64,000 nt of DNA, taken from assembly GCF_047496725.1 (NCBI RefSeq), contig NC_132977.1, forward strand, positions 6,456,501 to 6,520,500, given 5' to 3'. Positions 24,898 through 35,225 of this stretch are shown piece by piece. A model generated the notes under the pieces. The model made no database searches and was not told where the DNA came from. It saw only the letters and a program-made list of their open reading frames with translations. How positions within the stretch are numbered: the first letter of the stretch is position 1; every line of letters begins with the position of its first letter. This DNA is from Anoplolepis gracilipes (Eukaryota > Arthropoda > Insecta > Hymenoptera > Formicidae). The translations under genes were made by a program, and so were the position numbers.

Positions 24898-24930
24898 ACC
24901 GAAGCAATCGATAGAATCGATTGCTTCGGT
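24898..24930. repeat. Perfect 15-bp inverted repeat with a 3-nt loop
   Basis: ACCGAAGCAATCGAT (24898-24912), loop AGA, then its exact reverse complement (24916-24930). With 15 uninterrupted pairs including six G-C or C-G pairs, the RNA hairpin would be stable. It is too short for a typical microRNA precursor (outer flanks do not pair well) and is not followed by a T run. Confidence 0.85.
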
Positions 24931-25570
24931 AATAAAGCGCACCAAATAAGCCTATAAGTCACTAAAGGTTACCGAGAGGATTACATGGTTTTTCGATTGT
25001 TACTATCTTTAGAATAATATAATATTATATAAAAAAAAATATCTATTTAATAAATATAAATAATTATTAATAAGTACAATAAATTTATGCATTATTTTCT
25101 TTGGAATCATTATATTGTAATTAAACGATTCAAAAGTAGGAAGATTCATTATTTCTGAAACTGTTGATACATATTGTATGTGTAAAAAAACAAAATAATT
25201 AGTTAGGTTTGAATATTGATAAAGCAATGAAAAAACAAATATGTTCTCAATGTAGAATTATGCTGGCCGCGCGAAGTTCACTTAACGGAACTGTCGCACG
25301 TTTTTTTTAACGGAATATATTATGTTTGCGCATAATTGCCCGATATTTTTCTCGGTAATACTACACCCTTGCACATTATATTTAAAATCGTGATTTAAAT
25401 GTCACAAGTGATTATTATAATCGTATAATGTCGTATCGTATAATTATAATCATGAGACCGAATCGTTACTGACAATGCTCAATTAATTTCGTTTCTATTA
25501 CTCAATGCTTGTTCGCGATCATTGATTCACAAAATTTATTCATTAAATTACAAGTCTCGATACTTTTGCA

Positions 25571-25645
25571 CTACCGTGTATTGTAATCAAAGCGGTTCAA
25601 GAGTCAGAATCCTTCGGGCTACCGTATATTGTAAACAAAGCGAGT
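25571..25645. repeat. Short tandem duplication, 48-bp period
   Basis: CTACCGTGTATTGTAATCAA at 25571 recurs as CTACCGTATATTGTAAACAA at 25619. The similarity runs on through AAGCGgTT or AAGCGaGTT. It is a local, diverged duplication of about 27 bp within a 48-bp period. Confidence 0.7.
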
Positions 25646-26038
25646 TGGGCGTATTTTGAAAATTCCTTCCCCACTCCTTCTCGCTCACAAGGTCTACGTG
25701 TTTTGCAAAATAGTTTCTCATTCAATGTCATTTCGACTGTCACAGGAATCAGTATAAACTTTTCGTATTCGTATTTCGTTATACACCACGTTGGTGACGC
25801 AATTGTGTGACGAGATTTCGTCAAGTGAACTCCGCGTGAGTCTCAAACATTGTGTTAAACAATAAATAATGCCTGTACGTAAGCATGCAGTATCGAGTCA
25901 AATATCGAACAATTATGATTAATAATTGACACATGCGCGATCAAAATTAAACTTTCGCAAGTGAATGTTGGGTGAAATTTGAATACATTTACCGTCGACA
26001 AAATTGGCAGAATAGCAGCGCAACTGTAAGTTTATTTA

Positions 26039-26311
26039 TTATATTATATTTGCATAGTTACATAATAGTAAAAAATTATACTTAAAAAAACATTTTTTTT
26101 TATGCCATCAGAAGTTTATCCGAATAGCGACGTAATTATTATACCACCTTTCCTCATAAAGGTAGATTACTACCACTACGTTGAAACGTGCATCATTATC
26201 TATTTGTAATGTTGTTTGACATTTTGGGTCAATAATTTCAATCGTCGCATGTAACTAAAAATGTATTTGTTCTTCACAGCCAACATATTATATTTTACAT
26301 ATATGAACATG
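26039..26311. repeat. Dispersed repeat, copy 1 (A and B halves)
   Basis: Half A (26039-26135, from TTATATTATATTTGCATAG to GACGTAA) recurs at 26725-26822. Half B (26142-26311, from TACCACCTTTCCTCATAAAG to GAACATG) recurs at 28109-28283. This is the only place in the window where both halves are joined. Half B starts with a small palindrome, ACCTTT-AAAGGT. The family appears to be a non-autonomous mobile element. No coding region is present. Confidence 0.8.
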
Positions 26312-26336
26312 CAAAAATTATATTCGTATTATATTA

Positions 26337-26724
26337 CAGGGTGTATACTCCCGGGAAAAACGTGGAAAATCTGGTATTCTCAGGGAATTTTATTATACCT
26401 TGAAAAATCATGGAATTCTCATGGAATTTTGTTAGGATTCAGGAAATTTAAAAAAATGTCAAAGAAGTACTTATTTAAAAAATTTAAAATATTTTAAGTT
26501 TAAAATCTGCTTAAAATATATATTTTTTGTTTATGTCTATATAAAATTGTTTAAAATATGTGTTTTTTGTTTATGTCAAAAAATGATACGCTAAAATAAA
26601 TAAACTTATTTTAAAATTGCATCTAAAAATATTTTAATTTTACCTGAAATTTTGAACAAAAATACCTGGACGATCGTGAAATTCTCAGGGAATTTTTTTA
26701 CAGAATTTGAGTATATACACCCTG
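26337..26724. mobile_element. 388-bp TIR element (MITE), TA-flanked
   Basis: The left end CAGGGTGTATACTC (26337-26350) is matched by the right end GAGTATATACACCCTG (26709-26724). The inverted ends differ by one extra TA. TA lies directly outside each end, as for Tc1/mariner-type insertion. The interior holds repeated TGGAATTCTCATGGAATTTT and TCTCAGGGAATTTT blocks and no transposase. It is too short to be autonomous and is inserted right against the repeat family (copy 1 before it, copy 2 after it). The TIR and TA pattern is clear; assignment to a superfamily is inference. Confidence 0.8.
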
Positions 26725-26822
26725 TATATTATATTCGCATAGTTATATAATAGTAAAAAATTATACTTGAAAAAAACATCTGTTTTTTATGCCATCAGAA
26801 GTTTATCCGAATAGTGACGTAA
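26725..26822. repeat. Dispersed repeat, copy 2 (half A only)
   Basis: About 94% identical by eye to 26039-26135, including the GCCATCAGAAGTTTATCCGA block, and ends at the same GACGTAA. Beyond it the sequence is unrelated to half B. It starts at the first base outside the TIR element. Confidence 0.8.
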
Positions 26823-27410
26823 GCCGTCTTACGTAATGAGTATTTGCCTTTATCGATTTTATCGCGAAAATTGCGAGATTGCGGGATAAGGAAATTTTCA
26901 ATTCTATTCAGGGCGCAATTTTCTCTCTCTTGCTTCAATCCCTTGATGTTATATTCTGTCGATCTGCGGATACGCATGCGCCTTGGATACTCTGTGCAGT
27001 CGCCGGGCGTTGTCGCGGGGACATCGGAGGGGGAAACGGGTTCGAATTGAGGGAAAGGCTGTTGCGGCAGCTGCCGCCATGACGGCTCAATTTATTTTCA
27101 AGCTTAGCCGAGACTCGAACCAGCGAGTTGGTCGTTACCGTTAGCGGAATGGACCCTGGACTAACCACCCCATACGCTCTACGACCTATTTCAATAACCG
27201 CCATACAGATGCCGCTGCAATAATCGTTGGATCTCGATGATCTCGTCGAGTTGCGGGATGCATATATTATATCGAGGATTCGTAAAACCCCCGCCCTTTT
27301 CTCCGCGGATAGGCAGCTCGAATAATGATGCGCGTTCATATCATTAGTCGTTTCATTATTCCACTAAGAGGGTAGAACTTTTTTGGATAAATTTCTCAGC
27401 GAGATGCAAT
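26823..27410. other. GC-rich patch around a tRNA-like sequence
   Basis: CpG-dense island. A 134-codon minus frame (26935-27339) spans it, but most of it is the tRNA-like stretch read as protein, so it is not called coding. Confidence 0.4.
27080..27200 (-). repeat. tRNA-like / possible SINE head
   Basis: On the minus strand TGGTTAGTCCAGG (about 27156-27168) resembles a pol III A box. About 40 bases downstream, CTGGTTCGAGTCTCG (about 27111-27125) matches the B-box core GGTTCGANTCC well. The spacing fits an internal RNA polymerase III promoter. No proper cloverleaf with a 7-bp acceptor stem is seen, so an intact tRNA is unlikely. A tRNA-derived SINE fragment is the better reading. A second B-box-like GGGTTCGAATTG lies on the plus strand at about 27040. 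Confidence 0.35.
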
Positions 27411-27413
27411 CCC

Positions 27414-27477
27414 AATCTCATACCTTGCTTCACTAATATAACACAGAGATCTGATACTTTGTGTGAAGATTGAGATT
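27414..27477. repeat. Imperfect 64-bp hairpin
   Basis: AATCTCA (27414-27420) pairs with TGAGATT (27471-27477), and CTTCAC inside it pairs with GTGAAG. A bulge separates the two stem blocks and the loop is about 27 bases. The size is near that of insect pre-microRNAs, but the pairing is weaker than usual and no known microRNA seed is recognised. Confidence 0.4.
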
Positions 27478-27479
27478 CT

Positions 27480-28108
27480 GAATAAATTTAGTAATTTTTA
27501 AGAAACGAGAGCAATTTTGTCTAAAGTTAATTTTATGAAGAATATAATATTTATATGATGAAGAATTTTATCATACTAATTTGTTTATATTAAATTAAGA
27601 TAGCGATAATTTTATTTCTATAAGAATTGTTACCCCTCTACACAATTACTTAAATAAAATGAATTTAATGGAAGAAATATTATTCTTAAATGAATAATAA
27701 CGAGGAGAAAATTGAGACATATTTATATTTATTTCAGTCTTTGAAAAAGCTTTCAAGTATAATACAATTCGTATCGTTTTTTCTACAAATAATATGAAAT
27801 GATAAAATGCTATAAATAATATGATAGTAAATGAAAATAAAATCTTGGATAATATTCATATAAAATCTTAGATAATTTTTTTTATGTTCTTCGAAATAAA
27901 CACGATTTTGTTTCTCATTGAATGTTTAAGGGATAAACTTTAATACCAGTCGATAATAATATTGTCTATACGTATGTACGTTATTTATCAGGTATATATA
28001 TATATAACATCATTAGATTATTACTACAATATATTATTTTAAGTGATCATACAGCTAAAGTTTGCAGTCTAAAAGCGACCACCTGTTGGTACGAAACATT
28101 AAACCATT
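27480..28108. other. AT-rich spacer
   Basis: Nothing recognisable. Confidence 0.65.
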
Positions 28109-28288
28109 TACCACCTTCCCTCATAAAGGTAGATTACTACCTACCACTACGTTGAAACGTGCATCATTATCTATTTGTAATGCTGTTTGACATTTTGAAT
28201 CAATAATTTCAATCGTTGCATGTAACTAAAAATTTTGTTTGTTCTTCACAGCCAACATATTATATTTTACATATATAAACATGATTAG

Positions 28289-28315
<27 letters not shown>
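28109..28315 (+). mobile_element. Dispersed repeat, copy 3 (half B plus A tail)
   Basis: 28109-28283 matches 26142-26311 closely, with one extra CTAC unit. Shortly after the shared end (AACATG) the sequence runs into 26 consecutive A (28290-28315). Copy 1 lacks this tail. The tail suggests that this copy arose by reverse transcription with half B as its 3' end, or that an A tract grew at the junction. Target duplications are not clear. Confidence 0.6.
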
Positions 28316-28319
<4 letters not shown>

Positions 28320-28840
28320 ACACACGTATGTTATACTGTTTGAAATTCGAAAGAATATTTTCTCGTGCTAATATAATAAAGCGAACATATGATTTCAATT
28401 CATTTAAAATATTTTAATTTATAAAGCCGAAGTTACTTATATTTCTCTTTAAATACATATACATATTATTGATATATTATACATTTTATATATTTTTAAA
28501 TATATAATATATATATATATATATATATACTAAATATAGTGTATTAAAATTTTTGCGATTAGAAAGAACACAATTTTTATTTAAAAAAGATGTAGTGGCT
28601 ATAAAAAATTGTTAATTTTATATAAGTAATAAAAAATTATTTTTAATTTGTTTGTTTTAAAATAGTAAAATTTTTATTTACAATATCTTATACGTATTGA
28701 ATGAAGAAGAAAATATTTAAGTCTTTAATTATTTATGATAGACAAAACTTATCTACGTGCAAATCCAACTACTTTTCATAATAATTATAATAATTTGAAA
28801 CCAATATATCCTTTTATTTTCAAAATGTCAATATGATTGA
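28316..28840. other. AT-rich spacer
   Basis: Empty, with (TA)n at 28507-28529. Confidence 0.65.
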
Positions 28841-28883
28841 GTTAAAAATATAGATAAGAATCTTGTTTCTTTATGGGATCTAG

Positions 28884-29017
28884 TTCGCGCGAGACGAGCC
28901 CTGTTATTACATTCTAGATCATCTCTGCAACCACATAATATACTACTACCTTTAACGTCAAAGGAAAAAACTGCGAATGAAACGTTGAAGCACAGAGCAT
29001 ATCCGAGATACAGCCAG
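28884..29017 (+). CDS. Candidate internal exon
   Basis: The frame is open from 28841 to a TAG at 29036-29038 and ends at a donor-like CCAG|gtatctg (29018). A possible acceptor, tttctttatgggatctag, ends at 28883. The peptide includes ARRALLLHSRSSLQPHNILL and ends HRAYPRYSQ. No family is recognised. There is no ATG, so it could only be an internal exon. The donor is less than consensus, and chance fits of this kind are expected. Confidence 0.18.
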
Positions 29018-29830
29018 GTATCTGTTGTGCTGGTATAGCGATAGGATACTCTTACAAGCCACGTACACGTTCGGATACCACAAGTTATTTGTTTGGCATC
29101 AACTTCGCGGATTTTATTCTTTCATCCGCGACATTACTCTAAATCATGTTTGCACCCGTATCCCCTCGTCAACAACGAATCACGAGAGTGCATTGAAGTC
29201 GCGGGGAAAAGGGCTGGGGGGGGGGAGGGAGGAGGAACGACATCGAGGTAGAACAAACCAGAAAAAGCCCGTAGAGAGAAGGGAGAACATACCGGTCGCG
29301 AGAGAGGAAAGGAGGAGGGAGAAGCGCGGTCTCTCTGGTAAGATGTTACCTTTTCATTCTCGTAAAGAGCCACAACGAAGAAGAAAGACGAAAGAGTAGA
29401 AGGGGACGAGAGAGGAAGGAAAATGTGCGAAGCACGAGATCCGTGAAATGATGCCCTCCTCCGTCTCAACTCCATCTGCTGCCATCCGTACGAAACGAAT
29501 CGCCAGGAGTCTACCACCACCCGTCCACGATGACGACAGGAAAGACGACTTCGTAGCTAAAATGTATTTCACGGATGACATCGACGGTGGCATCGAACTC
29601 GATTGGTGCACTTGGGTGGAAGGGGCAGATATGAGGATGGAACGATGGAATGGCCGCAGGACGAGTTGGATCCGCGGAGGAGAGGAAAGGGGAATCATTT
29701 GCTACATTTTGAGATCGGGAGAACCGAATCTTTTATCCGTGCATTCGTTTATTTCTGTCTGAGACTGTTTCATCGTTCGTGATTTTCTTCCTCAAAATCG
29801 ATATCGCGTATTTCTTTCTCTTTAGTTCCT
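29018..29830. other. GC-rich, purine-rich island
   Basis: Balanced to GC-rich, with long G and GA runs on the plus strand. Frames at 29025-29399 and 29448-29762 (plus) and 29134-29520 and 29354-29698 (minus) overlap one another and are low in complexity (Arg/Glu/Lys or Ser/Pro). CTCTCTG|gtaagatg at 29339 looks like a splice donor, so a non-coding first exon is possible. Confidence 0.4.
29203..29229 (+). other. G-quadruplex motif
   Basis: G runs of 4, 3, 10 and 3 are separated by loops of 4, 2 and 1 bases. This meets the usual G3+N1-7 rule. It is embedded in a GC-rich island. Confidence 0.75.
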
Positions 29831-32350
29831 AAAAGCGCATGCGAATAAATCGACTTTAGGTAATGGAATTTATCAGCCAGATAGTTTGGTGATAATCGAA
29901 TATAATAGAAGTAAGGAGAGAGGATTCCAATAATCTTCAACTTATCATTGAAAATGTAGAGCTATTTAAATATCTAATAATAATATCTTGTTAAATAATA
30001 ATACTTTATTATTGACATATTATATAACTTCATCCAGATTATTTATTTTGAGTTTCGAAAGTCTTTTAAAGAGCTAATAAACTTCATTCCAGTGCAAGGT
30101 AAGCGGACCGAGTTGCCTTTGCCTTGGGAGATTTTAAAATATTAGAAGAGTAGATAGAAATGTGTTTGTGTTGTGTTAGGACGTAAGGTGTGAAAATTAG
30201 AGAGTAAATAGAATTACAATGAAAATATTTGCTCCCACTGGTGCGTATCGTTATCTTTATTTACCTATGTACATAAATCATTTTCAACAGACACGTTAAA
30301 GATTAAATCACTTTAAGAATCTTTGCTGAGCAATAAACTTCTAATCCTCCAAAAAAAAAAATAAAAGATAAATGAAAGAAACAGTAGTAATATATACAGA
30401 GCCATAAAAATTAATAAAATTGTTGAATCTACAACGATATCTTGACAAGGCTAAGTTATTGAAATTGAAATTTACTACTGTACGTTTTTATAAAATAAGA
30501 ACATATATGCATTATAAATTATATTTTTTTATTTACTTATAAGTTTATAATTTACTTAAGATAACATATCTAATTATATAGATCGCAATTAGATTTCATG
30601 TGATGTTAAAATAAATGAAGAGAATTTATAATATTTGGTGCAAATAAATAACATCGTAATAAGATAATAAGATGAAAGAAAAGTTATGATTATATTATAT
30701 TATCACACAAGTCTTCTTTGCTAATTATACTTTAATATTTAATATTTGAAGGAAGATTAACATTGCAAATTTCGAATATTTAAGGATATGGATTTCGAAT
30801 ATTTAAGCATAACTACCGGAAGAAATCCATTTCCAGTAATTTGCAAGACATTACTTTTACGACATCTGGATAAAACGTTTCTTTCGTGATAAGTGCTGGA
30901 CGGTTGGACAGACGGACCAGTTCGATGTTAGGCTAGGTGAGAGACAAGAGAAGGGGTAGGTTTGCGGTTGGGTGGTTTGTTCGTGGAGTTATATACTGCC
31001 TCGTAAAACACGATCATTGCTTTATTACGTGCTCCCTGACGTATACCAGCTAATTGTTAGGTGCGAACACATTTATAGGCAAGTCATTCGCCTATTCTTT
31101 CAGCTTCCTCTTTTATTGCCGTGGAAGGAAAATGCTGACCGCAAGTCATTTTGATAATAACGCATCTTGTTTGTACTGGCTCAGCTTGTTTCTTAATATC
31201 TCTTATTGAGTACATACAAGGCTTCAGCCAACATCTTAAAACAATCTTGAAATTTCTTTTTACATTTTATAATAAAATACTATTTTATTAAGCACAAGGT
31301 TACTACAGATTATTACAAAATGGCGATAATACAATTTTTTATTGATAATTTTTTGTTACAAGTTATTTTTCGAAATATTATTTATTTGATAAATTTAAAT
31401 ATATTTCTTCAAACATTTTTTTTATTACTAACCTAAAGTTAAATATATTTAAATTGATACGCAATGATTTAAAAGCATATTTGTTCTGAAATTATTAAGC
31501 ATGAGAGAATGTTATTTCAAAATTCAAATAGGATAACACACATGCTTGATTTTGTTTTTCTTAGTCATATATTTATAAAGATATAAATATCTGAGAAATG
31601 TTAATGACGCACGCGTTTCTATGCGGTTAGCCAATATTTCCTGGCCTCATATGTTGCTAATGAAGCAACTTTAAACGTATTACGTGTACCAGTTTATTAC
31701 TTTTTTCATATCTTATTCTGCGTAGAGATATTAATAGATTGTAAATAGTTACAAATTACTTCTGTAAAGAAAGACTAAACATAGAACATATTATTTAAAA
31801 TGTTACATTTATCTTTCTTGACACATTACAATATCACGCATTAATATATCTTAGATAACGCGTAACAGGAATACAATAATCCGTTAATACAAAGTGTACA
31901 CAAAAATATTTATCTGTACCAATTTTGAAAATAAACTAGCAGAAATAATATGGCATAAATGTTAATGAAAAAGCTGTAAAGTTTATCCGCGTAATAAAAT
32001 TAATTTCCTCGTCTACTTTGCAATCCGACGGATATCAAAATGTCATTTTTTATCAATAACGATTCGCTAATTAACGTAACAATATTTATATTGATAATTA
32101 TTAGGTCATCTACTTGTGAGTTTTACTGTTATTCTTCCCTTCTCTTCTCGTCTTTGCTATATTTATCTTCTTTCAGTTAAATAAAAACGAAACATGTTTC
32201 TGAAACATAATTTCTGATGGATACAAAAATAAAAATCAATATGATATAAAAATACGTATAATCTAAAAAGAGCGACAATATACATATATGTTTTAATTTT
32301 ATTTATTTTTGTTATGTTTTAACTTATTTCTATTATATGTCTCTGCCATT
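29831..32350. other. AT-rich spacer
   Basis: No supported gene. A short balanced interval at about 30860-31150 has donor-like ggtgaga (about 30936) and an acceptor-like tctttcag (about 31103) but no exon I would defend. TTTCGAATATTTAA is repeated at about 30769 and 30793. Confidence 0.55.
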
Positions 32351-32352
32351 TA

Positions 32353-32604
32353 TTAGTGAAATTTATAATCTTTTACGCGTGAGAACTTTCTTTGCTGCTT
32401 CTTCATCCAATTATTTTCCTTATCGTTGCTGAAGGAGTGTCGTAAGCACACATACAGGAAGCCACAGTGCATTAAAGTCTGTGATTTGTTAGTTGAAGCA
32501 TCACCTTCGTAAAGCAGGGAAATTGCGCGACAACATGCAATCCAAGTAGCCCACGGCATAGTCAGAAATCTGTAGGAGTCACCATAAACGCAAGATATTA
32601 ACAT
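32353..32604 (-). CDS. Candidate 83-aa open frame in AT-rich surroundings
   Basis: ATG at 32602-32604 to TAA at 32353-32355. This is a GC-richer minus-strand block in stop-dense sequence. The peptide starts MLISCVYGDSYRFLTMPWAT, has a cysteine-bearing hydrophobic segment (WIACCRAISLLYEGD) and a basic tail (MKKQQRKFSRVKDYKFH). A good acceptor (gactcctacag) lies 21-31 bases inside the frame. An exon starting there would also be open in another phase, so either a small gene or an exon is possible. No family is recognised. Confidence 0.25.
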   Translation of the reverse strand: MLISCVYGDSYRFLTMPWATWIACCRAISLLYEGDASTNKSQTLMHCGFLYVCLRHSFSNDKENNWMKKQQRKFSRVKDYKFH

Positions 32605-34190
32605 CAAACTTTAACAAAACATATAATAAATAATAATAACAATACAAGGAATAAGCATAAAATAATATTAGCATCGTATCGATGTTATTCAAATGTAAAA
32701 AAATATATTTTTATGGATGATATATTTATCATCATGTGTGTGATAAAATTTAGTTTATTATAATTATTAAATATATTATATAATTACTTTTGTTCATATT
32801 TTTATATTTTTAATAAAAAAAGATTTAAAAATGTCAATATTTTTTTCTATTTAAAGAAGATAAAAATAAATCTTTAATTTTAAATAAATCTTTATATATT
32901 TATATAGATATTTATATAGAAATTATTATATTAAATATATATTGTAGCGAAAAATATTGGAAAAATATTTAAAGTGACGTGCACATAAGTGAAGCAATTA
33001 ATTAATTAAAAATATCAAACGCGTGACAAGACATGCAGCGTAATTAAGGAAACACAAACCAATCACGATACAGTAAGCATCATGATTTATGACCGAAAGC
33101 ATTGCTATAGGGATGGCGGAAACTGCACGATAACACGTAATCTCACAAAGCAACGTGATGTACGAGAACTAAGGAACTCTTAAAAGATATGTGCATTACC
33201 AGCTTCCCCTTAACTATACGTGATGTTTCCCCAAATCACGTAAATGAAATTCCAATAACGTGTTTACAGAGAAAGCATTAGTAAAAAGAGAGGAAAAAGA
33301 AATACAATGGAGATATGTCTGAACAAGCACCGAAAATACTTTCGGAGTTTCCCAAAAATTTCATACTTTATTGCTTTCACAATCGCGACTCTCGCATACT
33401 TTGATTCTTGCCTCTTTACTCTGTTTCTCCGACCAGGACGACTCTTCGTCGCCCAGGTGTATATTTAAGAATTGTATTCGATTACAGACTTCTCGAAGAA
33501 ATTTCTTATTCAATTAAATTTAATTGAGCTTACGCAAAATGAAAGTCTTGATCGCATTTAATACCCATGATCCGGTTTAATTAATAACCATGTGCCGAGA
33601 GACGAGATGTTTGTGGAAGAGGCTGAAGTTGAAATTTTTGATGATTATCAATACATCGGCTCTTTTGATCTTTAGAAATTCAGCAACTACAACAACTACA
33701 AAATATTTAACATTTTTACTCAAGAATATGTCTGTTTGTATACATATAAGTATATATGTTGTTTTTCATATCATGACAAGACGTTTAGCCAAGAATCACA
33801 CAGTAATTACATTTTCTTTATTTTACTCATATATTATATCGATCAAAAGAGTATGAGACATACTATGTAAATAGCTGACAAACAAATTAAGCATAATTAA
33901 AATATTAATTTTTTAAATAATAAAAAGTAAATTTTTTATTAATTAGAAATATCGAAAGTTGATATCATTATTAAATCAAACGCGAGATACAGGGCTGAAG
34001 AATAAAGTATGAAATTTGCCGCATACAAAGTATATTTTAATCAGAGAGTATCAGTGGTTTTGGCACAAAATAATGATGAAGATGCAATCGTGGGCGTCCG
34101 AATACTGATACATACCTACGTGTCATATTTTTCGGAATGATCCCTACCCACGCCTAGCTGTCTCGCGCATTCGCTTCATTGGCGAAAAGC
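32605..34190. other. AT-rich spacer, partly balanced at 33.0-33.5 kb
   Basis: No gene seen. A cluster of ACGTGAT motifs lies at 33153-33241. The frame at 33590-33856 is AT-driven. Confidence 0.55.
33153..33241. promoter_or_regulatory. Cluster of ACGTGAT motifs
   Basis: ACGTGAT occurs at 33153-33159 and 33218-33224. Its reverse complement ATCACGT is at 33235-33241, so the last two form an inverted pair with a 10-bp gap. AATCACGA and ACACGTAAT variants lie just upstream. It may be a homotypic site cluster for a bHLH or bZIP factor. Confidence 0.25.
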
Positions 34191-34645
34191 ATATCAGTTT
34201 GGCCGATGACGACGACTATGACACGTATATACGTTGGTCGCCACGTACGAATTTTCGTATTTGGCTGAGATCACGTTTGGATAAAATGGCAGCACGAATC
34301 CTCTGCTGACGCCGATATATCCGCCCTCTGCACGAATACATACGCTGTACAGAGCAGCTGGGCTCACACGGACAGGTACTGTCATACATACGAATACCTG
34401 GCCGGGTATACCTGTCCATGCTTTTCTTCATCACCGTGCCGTCACGTATGCGGCAGAGATAGCTGAAGTGAAGCCGGGATCGAAGTACGAAATAAAAACT
34501 CGAGCGGCTGGCATCTAAATCAGATGAACTTCTCTCGGCACGAAGAATTTCTTGATTACGGTTACATGCAGGAATGTAATTCAACGAATCGTACCAATCT
34601 GCGTTAATTATGACTTTCATTTCGTCGCTTGTCTTTTTCATTCAC
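34191..34645. other. GC-richer patch with long minus-strand frames
   Basis: Minus frames 34216-34641 (141 codons) and 34194-34385 overlap. Neither shows a known motif or clear splice sites. Composition is balanced, which favours long chance frames. It carries the inverted repeat at 34370-34417. Confidence 0.35.
34370..34417. repeat. 9-bp inverted repeat, 30-bp spacer
   Basis: GGACAGGTA at 34370-34378 is exactly complementary to TACCTGTCC at 34409-34417. It is possibly a paired binding site or a hairpin. Confidence 0.6.
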
Positions 34646-34823
34646 GACTTTGCTATCATATCAATGTGTTTTCAATATCATTTAATAACATAATCCGTTT
34701 TAATATAACAATTTCAATATTATTAATAATTTCAATTTTATTTTTATTAATATTATATGTATTGTAACAATTTATTATTATCTAAAATGATAAGAGAAAA
34801 CCTATTGATAATAACGGAAAATG

Positions 34824-34824
<1 letters not shown>

Positions 34825-34877
<53 letters not shown>

Positions 34878-34890
34878 GTATATATGTATA
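34825..34890. repeat. (TA)n microsatellite with TATG variants
   Basis: Pure TA to about 34866, then TATATATG variants to 34890. Confidence 0.95.
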
Positions 34891-35180
34891 TTCGCCACTA
34901 AATAAGGATAAGAATGCCAACACAGACATGGTTGTGTTTCCGTATAAAGGATAAAGTCCGATAAATTGGACATTGAAAACTTGCGCAGGCGGAAACCACA
35001 TCCCATCATCTCGAAAGAATTGCCAGGAAATTCAATCGCGAAGATATTTTAACAGCATGTTCAACGATGCAAGGATTGGTATCCTCCGTGTTAGTATCCG
35101 ATGTATCTGAGCAAAATGTATATACATGATAACTTTATGAATGTATTCCCAGGAATATTCCAGAGAGGAAACAGGAGAAA

Positions 35181-35183
35181 AGA

Positions 35184-35220
<37 letters not shown>
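35181..35220. repeat. (GA)n microsatellite
   Basis: About 40 bp of GA with one TG interruption, set in a longer purine tract. Confidence 0.95.

Positions 35221-35225
<5 letters not shown>

Larger units (their letters stand above)
23250..26030. other. AT-rich spacer with one perfect hairpin and a local duplication
   Basis: No coding signal. Notable items are a perfect 15-bp hairpin (24898-24930) and a 48-bp-period duplication (25571-25645), listed separately. Confidence 0.6.

Noticed and set aside
26935..27339. 134-codon minus-strand frame
   Set aside because: It is largely the tRNA-like, SINE-type sequence read as protein.
29134..29698. Minus-strand frames of 128 and 114 codons
   Set aside because: They overlap in different phases across a purine-rich island and read Ser/Pro/Leu runs.
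34216..34641. 141-codon minus-strand frame
   Set aside because: Unrecognised, balanced-composition patch with a second overlapping phase. Not above chance without further evidence.
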